A DNA stretch of 64,000 nucleotides from DATFVA01 sp963832715 (GCA_963832715.1 CAWHVB010000009.1:1-64000); one strand, 5' to 3'. Numbered from the stretch's first letter, positions 1 through 8,509 are shown. The notes: generated by a model not told the origin, from the letters alone. Program-made: numbers and translations.

Positions 1-91
1 TTTTCTTTTTATTCCACTTCGTGGAGGAAAGTTATAGAACAAATCCTTCTTTTTATTTTTTTTAGCCTTACTGCCAGTGACCACTCCTTCA

Positions 92-381
92 TTATGTAGG
101 AATAAGTTGTAATCCTAAATAACCAGCTTGCTTCTTTATTCTTTTGATCTGCTGTTCTTTGTATTTTTTTTGATATTGAATTAATCCTTGTTCAACATAA
201 TCATAGCCTTTAGTCATAACATTATAGTAGATAACAGCAATCTTTCTGGCAGTGGCTTTATTTGCAACCAGACCTCCTTTTTTTGCTTTTATTCTTCTAT
301 AAAAACCAGCCAAAGCAGAGTATTTACTGTTAGCAATTGATTGTGCAGACTCACGAAAAATTTGACTTACTTTGGTATTGC
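92..381 (-). CDS. IS110 family transposase, C-terminal part (-1 frame)
   Basis: Reading from the slippery tract in the -1 frame gives GNTKVSQIFRESAQSIA and then ALAGFYRRIKAKKGG, the familiar tail of the IS110 Transposase_20 domain. It continues to a stop at 92. The open segment with its own Met starts only at 313, but the homology clearly begins at the frameshift, so an independent start is unlikely. The two parts together make a transposase of about 435 residues, within the family range. No ribosome binding site is evident for the inner Met. Whether the fused product is made depends on the frameshift question discussed for the N-terminal part. Confidence 0.75.
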
Positions 382-1401
382 CTTTTTTTTTCTGTTTTTT
401 TTATTGCTTTTACCCGATTGGTGTTTTGAAGGTGAAAGGCATGCCCAGGATACAAAGTGTTTTTCAGTTTTCCAGTTAGCTTTAAGATCAATCCCAGTCT
501 CCGCAATAACTTCCATAAGTGTTTTATCGTTTAGTCCAGTAATTTGTGATGGATCTTTCCCTCCGGTTAATTGCATTAGTCTTTCGTGAAGCATACTTAT
601 TTGAGGGGGATTATTACGTATACGTTTGGGAGTATTTATATTTTCCGGAACAGGTTTATCCTTTGTCATTGTTTTAAGTAGAATTTCAGTTTGTTTATCA
701 CATTCTGAAATTTGTTGTTGGTAGAATTCATAAGAATTAACAGCTTGTTTAAGAGAAAAAATGTAATCCTCTCTGAAATTACCTTTTAGAGAAGATATAA
801 CCGAAGCCCTTTTAGTTTTAAGAATACTTTTGTCACAAAGTTCTACAAGTATCTCTGGGTTTCTTTCTCCTTGAATAATTGCTTTCAGAATTCTCATTCC
901 GCTTGCCCCGCTAATATTACTTATAACATTATGCAGCTTAATGTTCATTGAGTCTAATGCTTTCTGCATATGTTGTATGTGTTGTGAAGCTAAGGATATA
1001 TGATCATTTCGCAAACGAATATATGTCCGAAGCTGACGAATTGAATCCTCTGGAACAAAGCAAGCTCTCAGCAGACCAAAACTATGCAGCTGCTGAATCC
1101 ATTGACAATCGGAAACGTCACTTTTACGTCCGGGAACATTTTTTACTTCTCGCGGATTTACTAAACATGCATTTATCCCTGATTCTTCAATCATATCGTA
1201 AAGTGCATACCAGTAAATTCCTGTTGCTTCCATAGCAACATGTGTAATACCGCTTTCTTTAAGATATTTGATGACATTAAGGTAGTCATCAGTAAAAGTA
1301 GAAAACTGTCTGACTTCCTTGTCTTCAATGCCAATAAAGATCTTTTCAGTGCCGATATCTATGCCGGCAGAATTCGGATACATTTTTTCTAACTTAGACA
1401 T
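367..1401 (-). CDS. IS110 family transposase, N-terminal part (0 frame)
   Basis: This 344-residue frame carries the RuvC-like DEDD catalytic domain of IS110 recombinases: Asp15 in AGIDIG, Glu58 in AMEATG, and Asp95/Asp98 in GRKSDVSDCQW. The middle is the usual helical linker and the start of the C-terminal Transposase_20 domain follows (LMQLTGGKDPSQITGL, then SPSKHQSGK). The ATG at 1401 has a GAGGT ribosome site about four bases upstream. The frame stops four codons after an A9 run (minus-strand 391 to 383), and the rest of the domain continues in the -1 frame at 92-381. The run reads A AAA AAG in the 0 frame, which is the classic -1 slippery heptamer. It is therefore either programmed frameshifting, an inactivating mutation or a homopolymer sequencing error. 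Confidence 0.88.
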   Translation of the reverse strand: MSKLEKMYPNSAGIDIGTEKIFIGIEDKEVRQFSTFTDDYLNVIKYLKESGITHVAMEATGIYWYALYDMIEESGINACLVNPREVKNVPGRKSDVSDCQWIQQLHSFGLLRACFVPEDSIRQLRTYIRLRNDHISLASQHIQHMQKALDSMNIKLHNVISNISGASGMRILKAIIQGERNPEILVELCDKSILKTKRASVISSLKGNFREDYIFSLKQAVNSYEFYQQQISECDKQTEILLKTMTKDKPVPENINTPKRIRNNPPQISMLHERLMQLTGGKDPSQITGLNDKTLMEVIAETGIDLKANWKTEKHFVSWACLSPSKHQSGKSNKKNRKKKAIPK

Positions 1402-1600
1402 AGTTACCTCAACTTAATGTTAGTGAATCAATACTAAACAGAACTAACAAGCCTGAAGATTAAGTAGTCTATGTATACTGCCAGACGGGAATTCCGAAAA
1501 AAGAATATTATCACCATGTTATGATTGACAATCTTCAGAACAAGTCTTTTCTACGAGTTTTTATAACATCAAAGTAAGAACTGTCAAATTGCATGTTACT
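1402..1600 (-). ncRNA. Candidate IS110 bridge RNA region
   Basis: IS110-group elements are known to express a structured bridge RNA from the noncoding end upstream of the recombinase gene. Here about 200 bases upstream of the transposase start are gene-free. They contain a perfect 9-bp inverted repeat, CTGAAGATT at 1453-1461 and AATCTTCAG at 1530-1538, enclosing 68 bases. That could close a stem with internal loops. The guide loops and the target site cannot be identified without the element's empty site. The strand and limits are inferred by analogy only. Confidence 0.3.
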
Positions 1601-2020
1601 TCTGCTTTAACTCAAGGTCACTATTTTAATGAATAAACGCAATGCGTTTTTAAAAGTCTTTTCTTGGCGCAAGAAAAGTAACAAAAGAACATGCTCTGCA
1701 AAAGAATTGCTAAAAAATTACTTCATTTCGCTTCGATAAATGAACTCGTCCCGATAGAAATCGGGACTCAGACAGCATTTATCGATTATCCCGCCCTAAA
1801 GTTTGAATATATTAGGCGGGATAAACGCTCCATTCCGTAATTTTTTCCCCCCGCCTACTATAATTTAATTTAAATTCGGGCGGGGTACCGCAATTCTTTT
1901 GAGGAGCGACGAACCTCGGAACATAGTCTCCCTGACTAGACTAAAAAAAATACTCGTAAATGTTATTTCGAACGATGCGTTTAGTTGATTTGGAATGCCA
2001 CCGAGAATTCTGTAATACGT
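1402..2020. repeat. Gene-free stretch with IS end and hairpin-repeat mosaic
   Basis: After the IS110 upstream end (to about 1600) this gap holds a run of perfect or near-perfect hairpins. There is a 9-bp stem CTTTTCTTG with loop GCG around 1660-1678, and an 8-bp stem GTCCCGAT with loop AGAA at 1748-1767. A longer imperfect hairpin has arms ATCCCGCC and GGCGGGAT around 1788-1822. Blocks at 1690-1699, 1887-1895, 1897-1908 and 1921-1935 recur in the same order at 5781-5898. No coding potential was recognised. Confidence 0.6.
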
Positions 2021-2677
2021 TTAAGCGGAAGAGGTTTTTTTCCTGCTCTTAATTTTCTTAATGAGATGATAGATACCTTCGACTAAAAAAGGCAGAAGGA
2101 ATATCGCCGGCAGTATGTATTCTGCTTTCTTAATGAATTCAGCCATCAGCTTTTTATCGCTGCTGAGTAATGTTGCTGCACCAAGCCATAAACCGACCCA
2201 GAGAGCGCCCCCGATAAGGTTATACACAATAAACTTTTTCCATTTCATCTGACTGATACCGGCAATGATGCCGTTGAATTGACGGAGTCCTTGTATAAAT
2301 CTTGCAACAGCAACTATGAGTCCCCCTCTTTTCTGAAAATATTTTTCCAGCTTCTTTACTCTTTTTTCTGTTAAGAAAACATATTTACCCCATTTTGTAA
2401 TAACTTTGCGTCCCCCGAAATGACCGATAGCAAAACCGGTATTATCTCCCATAACGGCACCGGTGAAGCTTAAGACACCCACGAGAATTGGATTCAGCTG
2501 TCCGAGTGCAGCGAACAATGAGCAAATAATCAGCATAGTTTCACCCGGAACCGGCAGGCCGAAATCTTCCAGATATATTGCAAAGAATACCGCCCAGTAG
2601 CCGTAAGTCTGGATATATGGTATTATTGTCTTAATGTAAGGAGCTATTGAAGGAAACTGTTTTAATAATTCATGCAT
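2021..2677 (-). CDS. DedA family membrane protein
   Basis: A 218-residue polytopic inner-membrane protein of the DedA/SNARE-associated (VTT domain) family, whose members act as lipid transporters or flippases and support envelope homeostasis. The N-terminal amphipathic region leads to the signature with Glu37, then LPVPGET (residues 41-47). It continues with a G-rich re-entrant segment (GAVMGDNTGFAIGHFGG), and later the conserved basic stretch VARFIQGLRQFNG. Three or four hydrophobic stretches follow, ending in a Lys/Arg-rich tail. Length and motif order are normal for the family. It is a lone gene: the minus-strand gene upstream is separated by about 160 bases that include a terminator. The specific substrate cannot be told from sequence. 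Confidence 0.9.
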   Translation of the reverse strand: MHELLKQFPSIAPYIKTIIPYIQTYGYWAVFFAIYLEDFGLPVPGETMLIICSLFAALGQLNPILVGVLSFTGAVMGDNTGFAIGHFGGRKVITKWGKYVFLTEKRVKKLEKYFQKRGGLIVAVARFIQGLRQFNGIIAGISQMKWKKFIVYNLIGGALWVGLWLGAATLLSSDKKLMAEFIKKAEYILPAIFLLPFLVEGIYHLIKKIKSRKKTSSA

Positions 2678-2790
2678 ATAAATATTTAGTTCTGTAACTG
2701 AATCTATTAAAAGGAAGCCTCACCCGTCGTTAGTACTATCATTGTACGAGTGATGATCACACATACAGTAAAAAGATTCCGGCTCTGCAT

Positions 2791-2816
2791 AAAAAAACCC
2801 GGCTGTTAACCGGGCT
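2791..2816 (-). terminator. Rho-independent terminator after the T9SS subtilisin gene
   Basis: On the minus strand the sequence reads AGCCCGG, loop, CCGGGT and then seven T residues. It lies 25-50 bases beyond the stop codon of the minus-strand protease gene at 2841. The GC-rich stem followed by a T-tract is a textbook intrinsic terminator and separates the protease from the downstream dedA gene. Confidence 0.85.
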
Positions 2817-2840
2817 TTGAAGATAATATTGAGACTATGG

Positions 2841-4814
2841 TCATTTCATAAGGATCATTTTCTTTGAGGAAGCAAATGACCTGGTGACGCCCTTTGCTTC
2901 AATCCTGTATATATAAACTCCCGAGGTCAATCCGGATGCGTTAAAGTTAAGCGACTGATACCCCGCCCCGAAGGTATTGTGTACAATAGTTTTTACAAGT
3001 TCGCCTATAACATCATAAATATTTACAGTCACCTCAGCCTTTTCCGGAAGAGAAAAATTAATTGTTGTGGATGGGTTAAAAGGGTTGGGATAATTCTGGG
3101 AGAGGGAAAATTGCAGAGGTGCAGTTATCTCAATTCTTATTTCATCACTATAAACAGACTGCCCCTTAAGATCCATCTGCCTGAGTCTGTAAAAATAAAT
3201 ACCCGGGTTAAGTGATTTATCATCATAGCTGTATGAATTTCTGAGTGTAGTACTGCCATTCCCCCTGACGAATGCAATTTTCCTGAATTCACCTTTGATG
3301 CCGGTCTCCCGGTCGAGAGCTGCTCTCTCAACTTCAAACCCTTTATTATTCAGTTCAGTAACTGTTGTCCAGTTTATCAAAACATTATCTGCTTGAGGAT
3401 GTGCATTAAAAGAAGAAAGTTCGACGGGAGTAGTTGTCTGGGATACTTCCGTTACTGCATTGAAAACATTTAAGCGTCCCCCGGTTACGGTTATACCTTC
3501 CAGGGCAGGAATGACATCCACGCCGGCAAAAAGATAATCTCTGAACATAAGCGCCCCTGCGGAAGGATCATTCTTATAACTATTCATAAGCTCAGAATCG
3601 GCTGCAGCATACATTAGTGCAATAGCTCCTGTAACCTCGGGAGTAGCCATTGAAGTTCCGGTAAGTGTTGAATAGAGATTACCCGGAATAGTTGAGAGTA
3701 TGCTGGTACCCGGAGCACCAAGATCGATGGATTCCAGACCGTAAGCAGCGCCGTTATTTTTCAGATCGTTCCTTGTTGTATTTGTAACTGCAATCATGTA
3801 AGGGCTCGGACATGCTGTAGGCATATCCCCGGAAACATCTATATTTATATTAAGATTTGCAGTTGCGGCACAGCTTAATATTCCCTGTACTCCCATCGAA
3901 TCATACATAGCGCTCCAGATAGGGAAATCCTCCGGATGACCATAGTCGACGCCGAAAGAAGAATTAGTAGCAACAATAAATGCACCTTCTGCCCCGTTTG
4001 ATTCATTATAGAGAGCCCTCATATCGAGGACATATGAATACCCGGCAACAACGATCGCTTCGGTACCGGATGAAGCTGCAACCGGCATTACCTGTGCATT
4101 CCAATTAATTCCGGATACACCCAGGGCATTATTTCCGCGAGCAGCAGTTATCCCTGAAACGTGGGTACCATGAGGATCTGATGGTACATTGCCGGTATTA
4201 TTATATGCATTCCATCCGCGGAAGTCGTCGATATACCCGTTGTTATCATCATCAATTCCATTGTTCGGGATTTCCGCATAATTATGCCAGAAATTCAGAT
4301 CTTCGTGGTTCAGGTCGCACCCGCCATCAACAATAGCTATTACAATAGTATCGCCGAGAGCTGTCATACCGCCGGTTGTAATATCCCAGGCCTCAGGAGC
4401 GTCAATGTCGGCATCGGGTGTTCCGCCTGATTGTCCTGTATTATCAAGCGCCCATTGCTGATCAAACATCGGATCAGAGGGGAACATAGCCAGTACAGAA
4501 CTTCCGCTCCTGCTGGTTACGTAATGGTTAAGTTGTACAATACTGATATTTTTATCCTGCTTAAGCTGAGATATAACATTTTCGGCAGCTACCTTTCCCG
4601 GGTTGTATGAAAACAACCATATGTTCATTCTTTTGGAAAGAAGCCTGGTATTGTTTAAGTCAATTGCTCTGAATGAATTTTCTAATTCCCGGGGAGAAGT
4701 GTTTTTTGTTAACTGCAGGATCAATTCCCCATCGACATAATTTTTTTCCTGGGAATAAGCAGAAAAGGACATTATGAGAAGAAGAAAGAAAAGAACGGTA
4801 GCTTTATTTATCAT
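2841..4814 (-). CDS. Secreted subtilisin-like (S8) serine protease with T9SS sorting domain
   Basis: 657 residues. A signal peptide (1-21, ending AYSQ) is followed by an inhibitor-like prodomain and a peptidase S8 domain with the catalytic triad Asp163 (IAIVDGG), His215 (DPHGTH) and Ser388 (GTSMATP). The oxyanion Asn is probably Asn320. An insert rich in Asp and Asn (NNGIDDDNNGYIDD, 185-197) resembles the calcium-binding loop common in Bacteroidota subtilases. After a fibronectin-like segment (about 463-562), the C-terminal Por secretion domain begins near NYPNPFNPS (574-582), with the SGVYIYRI strand near the end. The protein is predicted to cross the outer membrane by the type IX system and be anchored or released. 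It is single, monocistronic and followed by an intrinsic terminator. All catalytic residues are present. Confidence 0.95.
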   Translation of the reverse strand: MINKATVLFFLLLIMSFSAYSQEKNYVDGELILQLTKNTSPRELENSFRAIDLNNTRLLSKRMNIWLFSYNPGKVAAENVISQLKQDKNISIVQLNHYVTSRSGSSVLAMFPSDPMFDQQWALDNTGQSGGTPDADIDAPEAWDITTGGMTALGDTIVIAIVDGGCDLNHEDLNFWHNYAEIPNNGIDDDNNGYIDDFRGWNAYNNTGNVPSDPHGTHVSGITAARGNNALGVSGINWNAQVMPVAASSGTEAIVVAGYSYVLDMRALYNESNGAEGAFIVATNSSFGVDYGHPEDFPIWSAMYDSMGVQGILSCAATANLNINIDVSGDMPTACPSPYMIAVTNTTRNDLKNNGAAYGLESIDLGAPGTSILSTIPGNLYSTLTGTSMATPEVTGAIALMYAAADSELMNSYKNDPSAGALMFRDYLFAGVDVIPALEGITVTGGRLNVFNAVTEVSQTTTPVELSSFNAHPQADNVLINWTTVTELNNKGFEVERAALDRETGIKGEFRKIAFVRGNGSTTLRNSYSYDDKSLNPGIYFYRLRQMDLKGQSVYSDEIRIEITAPLQFSLSQNYPNPFNPSTTINFSLPEKAEVTVNIYDVIGELVKTIVHNTFGAGYQSLNFNASGLTSGVYIYRIEAKGVTRSFASSKKMILMK

Positions 4815-5043
4815 TAACCTTACCTTTAATAATTCTGGCGGGTGAATTTATTTCAAAATGATAAATTAAAGATTTTTAGATAAAGATTTAAGAAAAAAAT
4901 ATAGTGTCCCTTATTATTGCCCCTTTAAAGAAACGCCCCAATATCAAACGATATAAAAATAAAGTTTGGCTACTAAGTCGATGGAGAACCTCGGTGAGAA
5001 GAATTGGCTCAGCATAACCGAAAGTATTTCATATACAGAGAGA

Positions 5044-5517
5044 TCAGGAATAAAAACTTTTTCTGTTTCTTCCTTTACCCATTCCGAGATGTTTTGGCAG
5101 GGTTTCATCTTCAAACTCGCCCGGGATTGAATGACCGTTGCTGCCATCTGAATTCATTTTATTTATTTCAGGGGTTAAAGAATAAGAAGCCTTCACTGCA
5201 TTGATAGCTGCTCTCAGTCCGTTTATTTCCTTCTCGACAACGGAAAATGGTTTTTCCATTTTTCCGGCTGCATATTGTTTTACGGTTTCCATTAAATCCT
5301 CTGCTTTTGTTTTTAATAGTTCACCGGTCGACTTAGAATTTTTAATAAGGTTATCCGCTTTTAATTTAGCTTCCCTCAAATAGATTTCCGCCTGGTGTTT
5401 TATATTTGTCCTCAATTCACGGCCGCTGCGGGGAGTAAAAAGCAGGGACGCTGATGCACCGAGGATTCCTCCAACCAAAAAAGCAGTTAGATTAAAATTT
5501 TTATTTTGATCTGCCAT
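5044..5517 (-). CDS. YtxH domain-containing protein
   Basis: 157 residues. The N-terminal hydrophobic Gly/Ala-rich segment (about 9-26, LTAFLVGGILGASASLLF) followed by TPRSGRELR is the YtxH (gas-vesicle GvpP-like) signature, usually a membrane-anchored protein with a long amphipathic helix. The rest is predicted helical to about residue 110, followed by a polar, probably disordered tail. The start has a strong GGGAGGAAATT site directly upstream. Family members are often stress-associated, but no precise function is known. It is flanked by long noncoding DNA on its upstream side and has no operon partner. Confidence 0.75.
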   Translation of the reverse strand: MADQNKNFNLTAFLVGGILGASASLLFTPRSGRELRTNIKHQAEIYLREAKLKADNLIKNSKSTGELLKTKAEDLMETVKQYAAGKMEKPFSVVEKEINGLRAAINAVKASYSLTPEINKMNSDGSNGHSIPGEFEDETLPKHLGMGKGRNRKSFYS

Positions 5518-6173
5518 AATTTCCTCCCGTTTATAAATCGTTCATTTTCAATTTAAATCATTTATACGATAAAATCTGTGCTTTATTAAAGCTATCCGGA
5601 ATTTTTCAATAATGAGGGAAAGGATAAATTGAAGTGGTATTACCTTCTGACAGGAATCACTCGTATCTATTTAAACGGCTAAAAAGCCGTTGGTTAATGA
5701 GAATCCGTAAGGCTGTTGATTAATGACAACTCTTTTCGCGCGGGCAAACCTCTCGACTTAGCGTCGGGGCGGGAAATAAACATGCTCTGCGGGGGGAACC
5801 GCAATTTCCCCAGGGGATTTCGTCACGGACTCAACTTTTGAGAAGCGGGCGAACCCCCGCCTAACCGTCGGGGCAGGCTCGCGACATAGTTTCCCTGAAT
5901 AAATTAATGATTAAAAGATGATTGAAGATGGGTCAACACCCTTCTCTACTTCTAAATGTAATCTATTTATTTATATGGAGGGATTCAAAATAAGTAAGGA
6001 GGAATTGTTCTGTTTCTTTTTTAAGACTTACACTATTTAGATGCGTTAAGTTTATTTTGAACAGGACATCACTACGTACTATATATTGAATTTTCCATTT
6101 AATCGAGTATTTTAATAAGCAGGATTTTCAGATCTATTAAAACATTCTTCCAATAACAAAGTGAGGGTTATTT
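5518..6173. repeat. Gene-free stretch with dispersed hairpin repeats
   Basis: It holds a hairpin AACGGCT, loop AAAA, AGCCGTT at 5674-5691, followed by GGTTAATGAGAA. The same tail follows an unrelated stem at 35350-35369. Further blocks at 5781-5790, 5798-5806, 5836-5847 and 5884-5898 repeat, in order, blocks seen at 1690-1935. About 280 bases next to mscL (5900-6173) are AT-rich, contain no gene that I can support and presumably carry its promoter. Confidence 0.6.
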
Positions 6174-6632
6174 ATGTGGAAAGAATTTAAAGAATTTGCT
6201 ATGCGCGGCAACGTTATAGACATGGCTGTCGGTATAATCATAGGAGCCGCATTCGGCACAATTGTTAAATCACTTGTAACAGACATAATTACTCCGCCGA
6301 TTGGTCTGCTGCTGGGAAATGTGGATTTCAGCAATCTGTTTGTAACTATAAAACAAGGAGTTGCGGCGCCAGGCCCTTATGCTACTATTGAAGCCGCTCA
6401 AAAGGCAGGTGCGGTAACCATCAATTACGGAATTTTCATCAACACAGTTGTAAGCTTTATTATAGTAGCATTCGCCATTTTTATGGTTATCAAATCCTTA
6501 AATAAACTAAAGAAAAAACAAGAGGAAATTCCGCCTGAAGCTCCGACAACCAAAAATTGTCCCTATTGTTTTGAAAAGATTTCCCTGAGTGCTACACGCT
6601 GTTCACACTGCACTTCAGAATTAGCAGCATAA
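6174..6632 (+). CDS. mscL: Large-conductance mechanosensitive channel MscL with C-terminal zinc ribbon
   Basis: 152 residues. It starts with the diagnostic MscL N terminus (KEFKEFAMRGNVIDMAVG). TM1 (about 14-45) includes VGIIIGAAFG, a periplasmic loop covers about 50-80, and TM2 is about 84-107, followed by the charged KKKQEE linker. This is the pentameric emergency valve that opens under hypo-osmotic shock. Unlike standard MscL, which ends in a short helical bundle, this one carries a CPYC (129-132) and CSHC (143-146) motif, a probable rubredoxin-like zinc ribbon in the cytoplasm. That tail recurs in some Bacteroidota/Ignavibacteria MscL proteins as far as I recall. A GTGAGG sequence provides a weak ribosome site. 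The gene is convergent with rluE. Confidence 0.93.
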   Translation: MWKEFKEFAMRGNVIDMAVGIIIGAAFGTIVKSLVTDIITPPIGLLLGNVDFSNLFVTIKQGVAAPGPYATIEAAQKAGAVTINYGIFINTVVSFIIVAFAIFMVIKSLNKLKKKQEEIPPEAPTTKNCPYCFEKISLSATRCSHCTSELAA

Positions 6633-6655
6633 ATGAAATAAATTTTTCTACTCTA

Positions 6656-6681
6656 ACAGGCGGTATTATTTTACCGCCTGT
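6656..6681. terminator. Bidirectional hairpin between mscL and rluE
   Basis: A perfect 10-bp stem (ACAGGCGGTA and TACCGCCTGT) with a six-base AT-rich loop lies 24 bases after the mscL stop and overlaps the last codons and stop of rluE on the other strand. It could end transcription from both convergent genes. T-tracts next to the stem are weak, so the terminator call is moderate. Confidence 0.5.
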
Positions 6682-7262
6682 ACTATCGTCATCAGATCAT
6701 TTATATCTTTTTCTGAAAGCTTTTTTACTTCTCCCGGGATCATATTACCGAGATGAATATTTTCTATCCTTACCCTGACTAACCTGAGTGTCGGAAAACC
6801 AATAGCTGCAGTCATCCGTCTTACCTGCCGGTTTTTGCCTTCCCGGAGAACTATTCTTATCCAGCTGTCAGGTACATTTTTTCTTTCCCGGATCGGGGGA
6901 ATCCGGGGCGGCAGGGATGGAGAAGGAATTATTTCAGCCTCTGCGGGCAAAGTCTTCCTGTTTTTTATTGTCACTCCTGTTCTTAAAGGTTCAAGATCCT
7001 GTTCCCCGGGGATTCCCTCGACCTGAACAAAATATTCTCTTTCATGCTGATAGAAAGGGTTCAACAGAAGATCTGTCAACGATTTGTCATCCGTCAGGAT
7101 GAGCAGCCCTTCACTATCGGCATCAAGTCTTCCTACAGGATAAACATCTTTTGGAAAATCATAGAGCTCTTTTAACGTAGATTTTCCTGAGGGATCGGTA
7201 AATGCTGAAAGCATCCCGAAGGGTTTGTATATTTTATAATATCTGAAGTTTTTCCGGATCAT
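6666..7262 (-). CDS. rluE: 23S rRNA pseudouridine synthase RluE-like
   Basis: 198 residues of the RsuA/RluB/E/F branch without an S4 domain, as in E. coli RluE, which makes pseudouridine 2457 in 23S rRNA. The catalytic Asp lies in GRLDADSEGLLILT. The strongest evidence is PPIRERKNVPDSW followed by REGKNRQVRRMTA and GFPTLRLVR, which track E. coli RluE almost residue for residue. The start overlaps the 3' end of the upstream glycosyltransferase gene by 29 bases, so the two are probably cotranscribed and may be translationally coupled. The linkage to a glycosyltransferase has no obvious functional meaning. Confidence 0.9.
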   Translation of the reverse strand: MIRKNFRYYKIYKPFGMLSAFTDPSGKSTLKELYDFPKDVYPVGRLDADSEGLLILTDDKSLTDLLLNPFYQHEREYFVQVEGIPGEQDLEPLRTGVTIKNRKTLPAEAEIIPSPSLPPRIPPIRERKNVPDSWIRIVLREGKNRQVRRMTAAIGFPTLRLVRVRIENIHLGNMIPGEVKKLSEKDINDLMTIVQAVK

Positions 7263-7887
7263 AATTATGTGTTATACTATCCCCTCTCTCCCTATGATAT
7301 ATATAAGTGTTTATATCCACTTTTTTAATAACGAATTTTTCACCGGCTCTGCGAAGGAATTCCGAATCTTCGCTATAGATATTTTCTTTAAAGCCGCCCA
7401 GGGATTTAAAAACCTCACTCTTGCCGAAGAACGTTCCGCCTATAGTACATTCTGAAAGGTGAATAAAACAATAGGGATTATCCTTGTCTCTTACAAATTC
7501 ATCCCCGATAATTTTCACCCCGCCATGGACAAGGTCAATTCCTCCGTGTTTTTCCATAAACTCTACTCTTTCGGATAAATGATTTTCTCCATACTCATCA
7601 TCGCTGTCGAGGAATGTAATATACCTGCCGGAGGAAAGTTTAATCCCCCTGTTTCTTGTGAAAGCAAGCTTTCGGTTTGATTGCGTAAATACTTTAATAT
7701 TAGGGAAAAGATGTTCATATTCTCTGAGAATACCCAGGCTATTATCCGTACTGCCGTCATCGATAGCAATAAGTTCCCAATCCCGGAAAGACTGAGCAAG
7801 GAGAGAATTCACAGACATCCGTAATGAATCTGCCCGGTTAAAAACGGGAACTATAACCGACACGCAGGGGGATTTTGAAGATTTCAA
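7234..7887 (-). CDS. Glycosyltransferase family 2
   Basis: 217 residues with a GT-A fold. VSVIVPVFNRADSL begins the nucleotide-sugar binding domain, with IDDGSTD at 43-49 and the metal-binding DxD as DSDD (94-97). ENIYSEDSEFLRR near the C terminus supplies the catalytic-base ED. The protein ends about 100 residues earlier than polysaccharide GT2 enzymes and has no membrane segments, so it is probably a soluble transferase adding a sugar to a glycan or lipid carrier. Acceptor and donor are not predictable. It is the first gene of a two-gene minus-strand unit with rluE. Confidence 0.85.
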   Translation of the reverse strand: MKSSKSPCVSVIVPVFNRADSLRMSVNSLLAQSFRDWELIAIDDGSTDNSLGILREYEHLFPNIKVFTQSNRKLAFTRNRGIKLSSGRYITFLDSDDEYGENHLSERVEFMEKHGGIDLVHGGVKIIGDEFVRDKDNPYCFIHLSECTIGGTFFGKSEVFKSLGGFKENIYSEDSEFLRRAGEKFVIKKVDINTYIYHRERGDSITHNYDPEKLQIL

Positions 7888-8281
7888 TAATTTTTCCTTA
7901 GTATGAACTTTTTAAAAACAAATGCGTCAAATGTTTCGTTCCATGGGTTACCAGGTACAAATATAAAGAATACGCAGAAACGTATTTTCAACCCGGTAAT
8001 CTTTTATTATAAATACGGGTTTGCATTAATTCGTTCAAAAATAAGAAGTTTTAATGATTTTTACCGATATGGCGGTTTCTGATGCTCCGTCCGTCTGTTC
8101 AACAGGATTGAAGTGTGTTCGATACATTGATGAAGCAGAGAGTATTTCCTTATTATTTTTCAAAAACTTAATTTATCATATGTTTTGTGTTTAATTTAGA
8201 CAGCACTGGTTTTTTGAAATATTTAATAGTTATTTTGGAAGATAATAATTCTATTTCCTCAGAAATCTTTTGGAGGATAAT
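7888..8281. other. Divergent intergenic region, nothing recognised
   Basis: About 390 bases of AT-rich DNA lie between the divergent GT2 gene and the small protein gene at 8282. It presumably contains both promoters. I see no RNA gene, repeat or conserved operator in it. Confidence 0.4.
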
Positions 8282-8509
8282 ATGGCATTCCGGGATCAAC
8301 AAAAATATCTGGAAGGATTAAGAAAATACGAGAGGAAATTTACGCGGGAAGAGACTGAAATGTATAAAATGTTTCAGAAAATGCATAAAGATGAGGAAGA
8401 TTTTGATTCTGTCTCATTTAAGCGGTTAAAAGATCTATACGATAAATACTATGTTCCTGCTGACAGAACCCAACTGGATAATTTATTTAAAAAGAAAGAC
8501 GAGAAGTAA
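8282..8509 (+). CDS. Small highly charged hypothetical protein
   Basis: 75 residues, rich in Lys, Glu and Asp, with no hydrophobic segment. It is predicted almost fully helical, with the pattern YLEGLRKYERKFTREETEMYKMFQKMHKDEEDF followed by a second helix around LKDLYDKYY. The open frame extends to a TTG at 8270, but the ATG at 8282 is preferred because GGAGG (8272-8276) sits five bases upstream of it. I do not recognise the family; it is probably a small soluble cytoplasmic protein. It stands alone in front of the DUF2723 gene, about 145 bases away. Confidence 0.65.
   Translation: MAFRDQQKYLEGLRKYERKFTREETEMYKMFQKMHKDEEDFDSVSFKRLKDLYDKYYVPADRTQLDNLFKKKDEK

Larger units (their letters stand above)
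1..1600 (-). mobile_element. IS110-family insertion sequence (right and left limits approximate)
   Basis: The element is defined by a DEDD-type IS110 transposase read leftwards from 1401 to about 92 in two frames, plus a long noncoding stretch upstream of its start codon. IS110-group elements typically have one long noncoding end beside the 5' end of the transposase gene, which fits the gap after 1401. I cannot see terminal inverted repeats, and IS110 elements usually lack them, so both boundaries are guesses. The left part may run past the window edge. The DNA just beyond 1600 is a mosaic of hairpin repeats rather than a gene. Confidence 0.7.

Noticed and set aside
948..1235. 95-residue plus-strand open frame inside the transposase
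   Set aside because: It is an antisense shadow of the conserved IS110 coding sequence and has no ribosome site or recognisable product.
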